Source: JAYZVT01 sp050248375
GTDB taxonomy: Bacteria > Pseudomonadota > Alphaproteobacteria > Rhizobiales > Methyloligellaceae
Assembly: GCA_050248375.1 (NCBI GenBank)
Contig: JBFWSL010000230.1
Coordinates: 1-5,892, forward strand
Length of the DNA stretch: 5,892 nt
Direction of reading: 5' to 3'
How positions within the stretch are numbered: the stretch's first letter is position 1; each line of letters opens with the position of its first letter. Positions 1 to 5,296 of the stretch are shown here, one piece after another. Under the pieces are notes generated by a model that worked only from the letters and a program-made list of their open reading frames with translations, did not search any database and was not told the DNA's origin. The position numbers were made by a program, and so were the translations under genes.

Positions 1-36
1 CACAGAGTGCACCCGTTCGGCCGTGAATACAAAACC

Positions 37-65
37 TTGACCTTCCGGCACCATTCGCCCATGAC
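37..65 (+). promoter_or_regulatory. Possible weak sigma70-type promoter for the ppiB-queA-tgt run
   Basis: TTGACC at 37-42 matches the -35 consensus well. A 17-base spacer then leads to CATGAC at 60-65, a poor -10 (three of six consensus bases). The same -35 hexamer and spacer length occur in front of the tRNA-Lys gene in this window, which lends slight support. Nothing recognisable is coded in bases 1-101. Two frames carry stops at 24-26 and 38-40, where an upstream gene could end. Confidence 0.25.
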
Positions 66-101
66 TGCCGCCTTCCGTCCGCATGAACAGGAGATCAAAG
101 C

Positions 102-572
102 ATGGCCTTCAAGGACCCCGAGAACACGCTGGTCATGGAGACCACCAAGGGCCAGGTGGTCATCGAAATGCAGCCCGATCTGGCGCCAGGCCATGTGGCC
201 CGCATCAAGGAACTCACCCGGGAGGGGTTTTACGACGGCATCGTGTTTCACCGGGTGATCGACGGTTTCATGGCCCAGACCGGATGCCCCTATGGCACCG
301 GCACCGGCGGTTCCGGCAAGAAGCTCAAGGCCGAGTTCAACAAGGGCAAGCATGTACGCGGCACGGCCTCCATGGCGCGAGCCCAGAACCCGGACAGCGG
401 CGACAGCCAGTTCTTCATCTGCTTCGAGGACGCGCCGTTCCTCGACGGCCAGTACACGGTCTGGGGCCGGGTGATTGACGGCATGGAAAATGTGGACAAG
501 ATCAAGCGGGGCGAGCCGGTCGTCGATCCGGACCGCATCGTGACCATGAAGGTCGCGGCGGACGTCGCCTGA
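102..572 (+). CDS. ppiB: Cyclophilin-type peptidyl-prolyl cis-trans isomerase (PpiB-like, cytoplasmic)
   Basis: This gene encodes a 156-residue single-domain cyclophilin that catalyses cis-trans isomerisation of Xaa-Pro peptide bonds during protein folding. It has no signal peptide, so it should act in the cytoplasm. Visible family signatures are FHRVIDGFMAQTG (residues 49-61, with catalytic Arg51 plus Phe56, Met57 and Gln59), SMARA (90-94) and SQFFI (102-106). Phe113 stands where human cyclophilin A has Trp121, and Tyr118 where it has His126, as in E. coli PpiB. The Phe is known to go with low cyclosporin sensitivity. The ATG at 102 is preceded by AGGAGA (89-94) at 7-base spacing, which settles the start. 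It opens the + strand gene run. Alphaproteobacteria often have cyclophilin genes directly upstream of queA-tgt, sometimes two in tandem, and a second could lie to the left of the window. Confidence 0.95.
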   Translation: MAFKDPENTLVMETTKGQVVIEMQPDLAPGHVARIKELTREGFYDGIVFHRVIDGFMAQTGCPYGTGTGGSGKKLKAEFNKGKHVRGTASMARAQNPDSGDSQFFICFEDAPFLDGQYTVWGRVIDGMENVDKIKRGEPVVDPDRIVTMKVAADVA

Positions 573-583
573 AAGGTCCACAC

Positions 584-982
584 ATGCTGCACAGCGCGGC
601 TGCCTATTACGCGGCGGGGTCTCTCGGGGGCCTCGCCGTCGCCTTGACCATCGCGGGACTGGGTGCGGCCGGGGTGCCGGCCCTGCTGGGAGTGGACCTC
701 AACCCGCCGCTGACCCTGCCATGGATCTACAAGCTCATGGTCTGGGGCGGCATCTGGGGCCTGATCTTCCTGCTGCCCATTCCGGTCGCGCCGTTCTGGC
801 TCAAATGCGTGGTGCTGACCATCGCCCCGGTACTGGCGGCGCTGGTGATCTTCGGCCCCATGGCCGGCGGCGCGCTGTTCGCGCTCGACAAGGGTGCGCT
901 GGCGCCACTGGCGATCTACCTTGCCAACATTCCCTGGGGGCTGGTGACGGGTTACGGCGGCCGCCTGTTCGGGGCGGACTGA
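584..982 (+). CDS. Small integral membrane protein of unknown function, four predicted helices
   Basis: This gene encodes 132 residues, strongly hydrophobic and rich in Ala, Gly, Leu and Trp. Likely membrane segments are at about residues 8-30, 48-68, 72-98 and 105-125, so it should sit in the inner membrane. Conspicuous local patterns are YKLMVWGGIWGLIFLLP (49-65), two short Pro-containing turns (PIPVAP, 65-70) and GPMAGGALFALDKG (91-104). I see no catalytic motif and do not recognise the family. It is smaller than, and does not resemble, the queuosine-precursor transporters YhhQ or QueT as I know them. The start ATG follows GAAAGG (571-576), which overlaps the cyclophilin stop codon, at 7-base spacing. 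The intergenic gap is only 11 bases, and queA begins 25 bases after the stop, so co-transcription with both neighbours is very likely. Codon bias matches the neighbours, supporting a real gene. Confidence 0.82.
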   Translation: MLHSAAAYYAAGSLGGLAVALTIAGLGAAGVPALLGVDLNPPLTLPWIYKLMVWGGIWGLIFLLPIPVAPFWLKCVVLTIAPVLAALVIFGPMAGGALFALDKGALAPLAIYLANIPWGLVTGYGGRLFGAD

Positions 983-1007
983 CGGCGCGGAAACCGGATG
1001 CGGAACC

Positions 1008-2093
1008 GTGCGCGTTGACGATTTCGATTTCGACCTGCCCGAGGACCGGATCGCGCTGAGGCCTGCGCGGCCCCGCGACAGCGCCCGGCTGCTGGCCGTG
1101 CAGCCCGACGCGATGCCCCGCTTCAGCGACAGGACCATCGCCGATCTGCCGTCGCTGCTTTCACCCGGCGACGCGCTGGTGTTCAACGACACGCGGGTGA
1201 TCCGGGCGGCGCTGGAAGGGGTGCGGCACCGGGAGACGGGCAGCGCGCAGATTTCGCTGAACCTGATAGAGCGCGTCGACGGCTGCCGGTGGAAGGCGCT
1301 GGCGCGGCCCGCGAAACGGCTGGCGGTGGGCGACCGCATCACCTTCGGCCATGAGGGGCGCGTGTGCCTGCTGGGCACGCTGGCGGGCCGGGTCGAGGCC
1401 AAGGGCGAGGCGGGCGAGATCACCATCGCGTTCGACTTTCACGGGCCCACGCTCGACGAGGCGATCGCGTCGCTGGGAAGCATGCCGTTGCCGCCCTACA
1501 TCGCCTCGCGGCGCGAACCGGACGACGAGGATGTCTCGGACTACCAGACCGTCTACGCGGCGCGGGAAGGCGCGGTGGCCGCTCCCACGGCGGGGCTGCA
1601 TTTCACTCCGGCCCTGTTCGAGGCGCTGGAGGCGCGCGGTATCGCCCGGCATTTCGTCACGCTGCATGTGGGGGCGGGAACCTTCCTGCCGGTACGTGGC
1701 GAGGATACCGGCAGCCACAGCATGCATTCGGAATATGGCGAGGTACCGGAGGAGACGGCCGGGGCGCTCAACGCGGCGCGGGCGCGTGGCGGCAGGATCG
1801 TCGCGGTCGGCACCACGGCGCTCAGGCTGCTGGAGACGGCGGCGGCGGAGGACGGCCGGATCATGCCCTTCGCCGCGCCGACGGATCTGTTCATCCTGCC
1901 CGGCTACCGCTTCAAGGCGGTGGACCGGCTGATCACCAATTTCCACCTGCCGCGCTCGACGCTGTTCATGCTGGTCTGCGCCTTTTCAGGCACGCAGGCG
2001 ATGAAGGATGCCTACGCCCACGCGGTGGCGGCGGGCTACCGTTTCTACTCCTATGGCGACGCCTGCCTGCTGGACCGGGGAGGGGACGGGTGA
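1008..2093 (+). CDS. queA: S-adenosylmethionine:tRNA ribosyltransferase-isomerase QueA
   Basis: QueA transfers and isomerises the ribose of S-adenosylmethionine onto preQ1 at position 34 of tRNA, giving epoxyqueuosine, the penultimate step of queuosine synthesis. The protein is 361 residues (E. coli QueA is about 356) and carries the family motifs in order: FDLPEDRIALRPA (8-20), DALVFNDTRVI (55-65), GSMPLPPYI (157-165), DYQTVYA (178-184), GAVAAPTAGLHFT (188-200), LHVGAGTFLPV (219-229), HSMHSE (237-242), VGTTALRLLE (267-276), TDLFILPGYRF (292-302), LITNFHLPRSTLFMLV (308-323) and YRFYSYGDACLL (344-355). The start is a GTG. No other start codon in this frame lies between the previous gene and 1008, and the N-terminal sequence begins as QueA proteins usually do. 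The ribosome-binding site is poor (only GGA at 1002-1004), suggesting low initiation or coupling to the upstream gene. The last four bases overlap tgt. Confidence 0.98.
   Translation: MRVDDFDFDLPEDRIALRPARPRDSARLLAVQPDAMPRFSDRTIADLPSLLSPGDALVFNDTRVIRAALEGVRHRETGSAQISLNLIERVDGCRWKALARPAKRLAVGDRITFGHEGRVCLLGTLAGRVEAKGEAGEITIAFDFHGPTLDEAIASLGSMPLPPYIASRREPDDEDVSDYQTVYAAREGAVAAPTAGLHFTPALFEALEARGIARHFVTLHVGAGTFLPVRGEDTGSHSMHSEYGEVPEETAGALNAARARGGRIVAVGTTALRLLETAAAEDGRIMPFAAPTDLFILPGYRFKAVDRLITNFHLPRSTLFMLVCAFSGTQAMKDAYAHAVAAGYRFYSYGDACLLDRGGDG
2079..2085 (+). promoter_or_regulatory. Ribosome-binding site that fixes the tgt start
   Basis: GGAGGGG lies inside the last codons of queA, 4 bases before the GTG at 2090. 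The next in-frame candidate start downstream would remove the conserved N-terminus, so this purine-rich stretch supports the GTG start and translational coupling to queA. Confidence 0.6.
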
Positions 2094-3211
2094 ACGCCCC
2101 CTTCTCCTTCACGCTGCTGGCGAGCGACGGGGCCGCGCGCACGGGACGCATTGAGACGAGCCGCGGGCCGGTGCGCACGCCGGCCTTCATGCCGGTTGGC
2201 ACCGCGGCGACGGTGAAGGCCATGTTCCCCGAGACGGTGCGCTCGACCGGCGCCGACATCGTGCTCGGCAATACCTATCACCTGATGCTGCGCCCGGGCG
2301 CGGAGCAGGTGGCGAAGCTCGGCGGCCTGCACAGCTTCATGAACTGGCTGGGCCCGATCCTGACCGATTCCGGCGGATTCCAGGTGATGTCGCTGGCAAA
2401 GCTGCGCAAGCTGACGGAGCGGGGGGTGACGTTCCAGTCGCATATAGACGGCAGCAAGCACGAGCTGACGCCGGAGCGCGCCGTCGAGGTCCAGTGCCTG
2501 CTGGGATCGGACATCCAGATGGCCTTCGACGAGTGCACGCCGTTCCCCTGCGAGGAAGGGCCGGCGCGGGAGTCGATGGAACTGTCCATGCGCTGGGCGC
2601 GGCGCTCGAAAGACGCCTTCGCGCGTTACGGCCGGGAGCATCAGGCGCTGTTCGGCATCGTGCAGGGCAGCGTCTATCCGCGCCTGCGCGAGGCCTCGGC
2701 GCGGGCGCTGCTGGACATCGGCTTCGACGGCTACGCGGTCGGGGGACTGGCGGTGGGCGAGGGACAGGAGGCGATGCTGGAAACCCTGGAGCTGACCGCG
2801 CCGCTGCTGCCGCGGGACCGGCCGCGCTACCTGATGGGGGTCGGCACGCCGGAGGATATCCTGGCGGCGGTCGAACGGGGCATCGACATGTTCGACTGCG
2901 TGATGCCGACGCGGGCGGGGCGGCACGGGCAGGCCTTCACCTGGGGCGGCAAGGTCAATCTGCGCAACGCGGCGCATGCCGCGGACGAGCGGCCGCTGGA
3001 CGCGGCGAGCGCCTGTCCCGCCGCGCGGGAGTATTCGCGCGCCTACCTGCACCACCTGATCAAGGCGGGGGAATATCTCGCGCCCATGCTGCTCACCTGG
3101 GCCAACGTTCATTTCTATCAGGAGCTGATGCAGGGTATTCGCGCGGCGATCGCGGAGGGGCGATTCGCCGCCTTCGCGGCCGAAACGCGCGAGCGGCTGA
3201 AGTCCTCATAA
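2090..3211 (+). CDS. tgt: Queuine/preQ1 tRNA-guanine transglycosylase Tgt, with degenerate zinc site
   Basis: Tgt is a TIM-barrel enzyme that swaps guanine-34 for preQ1 in tRNAs for Asp, Asn, His and Tyr. With the GTG start it has 373 residues, close to the usual 370-386. Catalytic features are intact: LTDSGGFQ (91-98, general acid/base Asp93), FDECTPFP (146-153, Asp147 and the bacterial Cys149), VQGS (Gln192), GGLAVGE (218-224, the Leu-Ala pair typical of preQ1-using bacterial enzymes) and MFDCVMPTR (267-275, nucleophile Asp269). The C-terminal zinc subdomain is recognisable by YSRAYLHHLIKAGE (315-328), but the usual CxCxxC reads Ser307, Cys309, Ala312. The histidine ligand position (E. coli His333, in TIHNL) is Ala338, in TWANV. 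Only one classical ligand is left. The reading frame is clean on both sides, so this is not a sequencing slip or decay. The start overlaps the queA stop as GTGA. Confidence 0.97.
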   Translation: MNAPFSFTLLASDGAARTGRIETSRGPVRTPAFMPVGTAATVKAMFPETVRSTGADIVLGNTYHLMLRPGAEQVAKLGGLHSFMNWLGPILTDSGGFQVMSLAKLRKLTERGVTFQSHIDGSKHELTPERAVEVQCLLGSDIQMAFDECTPFPCEEGPARESMELSMRWARRSKDAFARYGREHQALFGIVQGSVYPRLREASARALLDIGFDGYAVGGLAVGEGQEAMLETLELTAPLLPRDRPRYLMGVGTPEDILAAVERGIDMFDCVMPTRAGRHGQAFTWGGKVNLRNAAHAADERPLDAASACPAAREYSRAYLHHLIKAGEYLAPMLLTWANVHFYQELMQGIRAAIAEGRFAAFAAETRERLKSS

Positions 3212-3254
3212 GACGTCTCGGGCCTGATTCGCGGGCCAGGTATGTCCTGAGTCT

Positions 3255-3281
3255 GGACCCCGGCCTGCGCCGGGGTTTCGG
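3255..3281. repeat. 27-base repeat, copy 1 (hairpin; possible tgt terminator)
   Basis: This copy is identical base for base to 3384-3410. It folds with an 8-base perfect stem, ACCCCGGC (3257-3264) against GCCGGGGT (3269-3276), around a CTGC loop, followed by TTCGG. The stem is strong, but the T-run is only three bases, so it is at best an imperfect intrinsic terminator for the queA-tgt transcript. Confidence 0.8.
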
Positions 3282-3305
3282 GGTCTCGTCTTGGAGTCAG
3301 TCTGG

Positions 3306-3331
3306 CGAAACCCCGGGCTTGACCCGGGGTC
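3306..3331. repeat. Inverted, diverged copy of the 27-base repeat
   Basis: The arms CGAAACCCCGG and CCGGGGTC are the reverse complement of the arms of the flanking copies. Only the loop differs (GCTTGAC here). Its own hairpin pairs ACCCCGGG (3310-3317) with CCCGGGGT (3323-3330). It could also pair with either direct copy in a larger structure. Confidence 0.75.
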
Positions 3332-3343
3332 TATCTCCCGCTT

Positions 3344-3370
3344 CCCGGATTACGCTTGGCTCCATCCGGG
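3344..3370. repeat. Second type of hairpin unit (CCCGGAT stem)
   Basis: CCCGGAT (3344-3350) pairs perfectly with ATCCGGG (3364-3370) around a 13-base loop containing TTACGCTTGGCT. It is not related in sequence to the 27-base unit but sits between its copies, suggesting a composite repeat. Confidence 0.6.
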
Positions 3371-3383
3371 CTGCGGTCCCGCC

Positions 3384-3410
3384 GGACCCCGGCCTGCGCC
3401 GGGGTTTCGG
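3384..3410. repeat. 27-base repeat, copy 2 (hairpin; possible terminator for the convergent gene)
   Basis: This is an exact copy of 3255-3281, with its stem at 3386-3393 and 3398-3405. It lies just beyond the DUF4864 stop codon and could limit transcription on either strand, though no T-rich tract follows on the - strand side. Confidence 0.8.
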
Positions 3411-3415
3411 TCCTG

Positions 3416-3955
3416 TCAGACCGGCCGGTCCTTCAGCGGGCCGACGAAGCAGCCCTGGATGGCCCAGCGGCCGTCGGGCTGGCGTTGCAGCTTGAAAGTG
3501 GCCATCCAGCGGTTGTCCTGGGTGTCGGTGAGGACGACTTTCTGGACCGCGTCGGTTGCCTCGCGCCCGATGTCGGCGAAGGCGAAGGTCTTCACGGCCA
3601 GCATGGGCCAGGCGTTTTTCAGCAGGCTCTTCTCGAAGGCGGCCGGGTCGGCGAAATAGTCCTGGATGACGGGGGTGAGATGGCTGAAGGCGGTATCGCT
3701 GTCGCGGGCGGCGAGGGCGCGGATCTGGCCGCGGACGACATGGCGGATGCCGTCGACTTCCAGCCGCGACAGGCCGATGGCGGCCAGCAGGCTCGCGGGA
3801 TAGGGCGCGTCGTCGGATGCGGACGGTTGAACGGGCGCCGCCGCCGGCGCGCCGGGTAACGATGCAAGTCTGTCTTGTGTGTCTTGGGCTTTGGCGTCTG
3901 TTGCGCCGCTCGCCAGCATAAGAGCCACAAAAGCCAGGACCGACAGGATTTTCAT
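3416..3955 (-). CDS. Exported DUF4864 domain protein
   Basis: This gene encodes 179 residues. An N-terminal signal peptide (MKIL, then a hydrophobic stretch to about residue 17) ends in AKA (21-23), a plausible signal peptidase I site, so the product should be periplasmic. A low-complexity Ala/Pro linker (about 31-54) follows. The folded region, about 68-172, fits the DUF4864 pattern: IRHVVRGQIRALAARDSDTAF (70-90), a middle segment with FADPAAFEKSLL (101-112), and the C-terminal signature W150, FKLQRQPDGRW (154-164), IQGC (166-169). DUF4864 has no established biochemical function that I know of, and its NTF2-like look is my inference. The start is well supported: GGGGAGG lies 5 bases before the ATG. 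It is convergent with tgt and lies 127 bases downstream of the transporter gene on the same strand. I see no convincing promoter in that gap. Confidence 0.88.
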   Translation of the reverse strand: MKILSVLAFVALMLASGATDAKAQDTQDRLASLPGAPAAAPVQPSASDDAPYPASLLAAIGLSRLEVDGIRHVVRGQIRALAARDSDTAFSHLTPVIQDYFADPAAFEKSLLKNAWPMLAVKTFAFADIGREATDAVQKVVLTDTQDNRWMATFKLQRQPDGRWAIQGCFVGPLKDRPV

Positions 3956-4082
3956 GGGTGCCTCCCCAATCCCGCGGCGTGCCCCCCAGCCCTTCAGGGG
4001 TCTCTAAAGCCTTTCGGCAGATATGGGTGAGGCGTGCGGAGAATCCAAGGAGCGCGCGTTAACTTTCGTGCAAGCCGAGGAT

Positions 4083-4988
4083 TCAGGCCGGTTTTTTCCG
4101 CCGTTCCCGGGCCAGCAGATAGAGGCCGGAGAGGATGACCACGGCGCCGCCCGACAGCGTCCACAGCGAGGGGACGTCGCCGAACAGGAGATAGCCGAAG
4201 ATGATCATCCACACGAGGCCGACATAGACGAAGGGCGACAGCACCGGGGCGGGAGCGGAGCGGTGGGCGAGGATCAGCAGCCAGTGGCCCGCGCCGCCCA
4301 GCACGCCCATGGAGAACAGCAGCGCCCAGGTGAGCAGGTCGGCCGGCCAGACCCAGTCCATGAGGGCGAAGGGCATGGTCAGGATCAGTCCGGCGATGGG
4401 CGAATAGAACAGGGTGACTTCCGTGGGATCGTGGCTGGCCAGGTAGCGCGTGGAGATGTTGTAGAAGGCGTAGCTGAGGGTGGCGCAGAAGGAGAAGATC
4501 ACCGCCCAGTGAATGCCGCCGAAGCCCGGGCGCATGACCAGCAGCACGCCGAGGAAGCCGCCGAGGATGGCGAGCAGGCGGCGCCAGCCGACCCATTCGC
4601 CGAGCAGCGGCCCGGCCAGCGCGGCCACCAGCAGCGGGGTCAGGAAGAAGATGGTCACGGTCTGGTCGAGCTGGAGGTATTTCACCGCGGCGAAGTTGAA
4701 GATGGTCGCGCCCAGCATGAACAGGGAGCGGAGTGCCTGGTGGCCCGGCCTCGCCGTCCGGACGATGCGCTGGAGGGCGAAAGGCGAAATCACCACGAAG
4801 AAGAGGAGGCCATTGACCAGGAAGCGCAGCCAGACCACCTCGATCACCGGCAGCCCCTTGCTGGAGACCAGGTATTTGGCGGTGGCGTCGAGCAGGGCGA
4901 ACAGGCTGACGGCGGCACACATGAGGCCGATGGCCGTCAGGCGGCTGTGAATCGTCTGGCCGAAAGGGGTGGTGGGTGCGGCGGACAT
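4083..4988 (-). CDS. EamA/DMT-superfamily transporter, ten predicted membrane helices
   Basis: This 301-residue inner-membrane permease has the two-repeat architecture of EamA (drug/metabolite transporter) proteins. Hydrophobic helices fall at about residues 17-40, 50-70, 84-104, 108-126, 135-153, 160-181, 191-210, 217-240, 249-270 and 277-293. Repeat one carries the familiar LLDATAKYL (32-40), VVWLRFL (51-57), LLGEWVGWRR (128-137) and GFLGVLLVMRPG (144-155) stretches, and repeat two ends with YLLFGDVPS (266-274). The C-terminal tail RERRKKPA is basic, predicting a cytoplasmic end. Related alphaproteobacterial proteins include riboflavin and S-adenosylmethionine carriers as well as many of unknown cargo, and the sequence alone does not settle the substrate. 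No ribosome-binding site is seen before the ATG at 4988. A TATGGT -10-like hexamer only 9 bases upstream suggests a leaderless or nearly leaderless message. It is transcribed divergently from tRNA-Lys. Confidence 0.93.
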   Translation of the reverse strand: MSAAPTTPFGQTIHSRLTAIGLMCAAVSLFALLDATAKYLVSSKGLPVIEVVWLRFLVNGLLFFVVISPFALQRIVRTARPGHQALRSLFMLGATIFNFAAVKYLQLDQTVTIFFLTPLLVAALAGPLLGEWVGWRRLLAILGGFLGVLLVMRPGFGGIHWAVIFSFCATLSYAFYNISTRYLASHDPTEVTLFYSPIAGLILTMPFALMDWVWPADLLTWALLFSMGVLGGAGHWLLILAHRSAPAPVLSPFVYVGLVWMIIFGYLLFGDVPSLWTLSGGAVVILSGLYLLARERRKKPA

Positions 4989-4997
4989 CGGGCGCGC

Positions 4998-5003
4998 ACC
5001 ATA
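4998..5003 (-). promoter_or_regulatory. Candidate -10 element for the EamA transporter gene
   Basis: On the - strand this reads TATGGT, the same hexamer as the tRNA promoter -10. It lies within the mirrored arm of the inverted repeat, 9 bases before the ATG. No good -35 is found 15-19 bases upstream, so the call is tentative. Confidence 0.25.
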
Positions 5004-5088
5004 TGGGAATTCCGGTCCCGGGGATATGACAGAATTGCCCGCCGCGCGGGTGTTTGTCCGTCATCGGATTCCGGCACGGGCTTTGGTA

Positions 5089-5117
5089 TTGACCGGTCCC
5101 GGCGCCGCCCATATGGT
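5089..5117 (+). promoter_or_regulatory. Sigma70-type promoter of tRNA-Lys
   Basis: TTGACC (5089-5094, five of six consensus bases), a 17-base spacer, then TATGGT (5112-5117, four of six). Transcription would start near 5123-5125, about a dozen bases before the mature tRNA. The GC-rich sequence just after the -10 (CCGCGCG) resembles the discriminators of stringently controlled stable-RNA promoters; that regulatory reading is inference. Confidence 0.65.
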
Positions 5118-5136
5118 CCGCGCGTCGCTGACGCCG

Positions 5137-5212
5137 GAGCCCGTAGCTCAGCTGGTAGAGCAACTGACTTTTAATCAGTAGGTCCTGGGTTCGAGTCCCA
5201 GCGGGCTCACCA
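5137..5212 (+). tRNA. tRNA-Lys (anticodon UUU), CCA encoded
   Basis: The 76-base cloverleaf is complete. The acceptor stem GAGCCCG pairs with CGGGCTC. The D arm is GCTC/GAGC with loop AGCTGGTA. The anticodon stem ACTGA/TCAGT closes loop CTTTTAA, with anticodon TTT at 5170-5172. The variable loop is AGGTC, and the T arm CTGGG/CCCAG has loop TTCGAGT. The discriminator base is A, followed by a genomically encoded CCA. UUU reads both lysine codons AAA and AAG. The gene stands alone, with its own promoter upstream and the convergent bioB 84 bases away. Its 3' half is the kind of site that integrases use, but no duplicate of it or integrase is seen in the window. Confidence 0.98.
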
Positions 5213-5296
5213 ATCCTGCCACCGCGATAGTTTCCCTATCCTTCCGCGAGTCCCGCTTTCCGCAGGCCGCCGGCGAATGCCGACAGGTCGGCGCGG

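Larger units (their letters stand above)
3251..3412. repeat. Intergenic mosaic of palindromic GC-rich repeats
   Basis: Almost all of the gap between tgt and the convergent DUF4864 gene is made of four hairpin-forming units: two identical 27-base units in direct orientation, one diverged unit in inverse orientation between them, and a separate CCCGGAT/ATCCGGG stem. No gene is seen here. Similar dispersed units are common between genes in high-GC alphaproteobacteria, from my general knowledge. Whether this genome carries many copies cannot be seen from one window. The last unit ends six bases from the DUF4864 stop codon. Confidence 0.8.
4992..5123. repeat. 16-base imperfect inverted repeat spanning the divergent promoter region
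   Basis: The arm at 4992-5007 (GCGCGCACCATATGGG) and the reverse complement of 5108-5123 (GCGCGGACCATATGGG) agree at 15 of 16 bases. Each arm places CATATGGT just upstream of a gene: the tRNA on the + strand and the EamA transporter on the - strand. The right arm contains the tRNA promoter -10. A 10-base direct repeat, CCGGTCCCGG, also occurs at 5012-5021 and 5093-5102. Confidence 0.6.

Noticed and set aside
290..1426. Long - strand open frame (378 codons) across ppiB, the membrane protein gene and queA
   Set aside because: It spans three real genes on the opposite strand and has low-complexity Arg/Ser/Pro composition with no domain pattern. Long shadows are expected at this GC content.
3008..3106. 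Sequencing error or pseudogene as the cause of missing Tgt zinc ligands
   Set aside because: The frame is intact, the residues between and around the sites are conserved, and the changes are separate in-frame codons (AGC, GCG, GCC), so several independent errors would be needed.
2051..3112. Long - strand open frame (353 codons) opposite tgt
   Set aside because: It is antisense to a fully conserved Tgt and is an Arg/His/Gln-rich shadow.
3956..4082. Promoter or riboswitch in the gap between the transporter and DUF4864 genes
   Set aside because: TTGCAC appears on the - strand at 4073-4068, but no acceptable -10 follows at the right distance. I see no riboswitch-like conserved core.
4023..5174. 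Long + strand open frame (383 codons) ending in SSAGRATDF
   Set aside because: It is antisense to the EamA gene and ends in translated tRNA. It is rich in Gln, Glu, Gly and Arg as expected for the shadow of a hydrophobic GC-rich gene. The - strand frame has clear EamA structure.
4969..5181. Open frame on the + strand ending in PVAQLVEQLTFNQ
   Set aside because: This ending is the tRNA-Lys gene read as protein, a well-known annotation artefact. The rest is antisense to the transporter start and the intergenic region.
5189..5212. tRNA-Lys 3' end as an occupied integration site
   Set aside because: No second copy of the tRNA end, no integrase and no compositional shift is visible. The flanking gene is housekeeping bioB.
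5226..5240. GATAG/CTATC hairpin after tRNA-Lys as a terminator
   Set aside because: The stem is only five bases and no T-run follows (CTTCC), so it is too weak to call.
5279..5292. GCCGAC/GTCGGC palindrome just past the bioB stop
   Set aside because: The loop would be two bases, or four with a shorter stem, and there is no T-run on the - strand. Not convincing as an intrinsic terminator.
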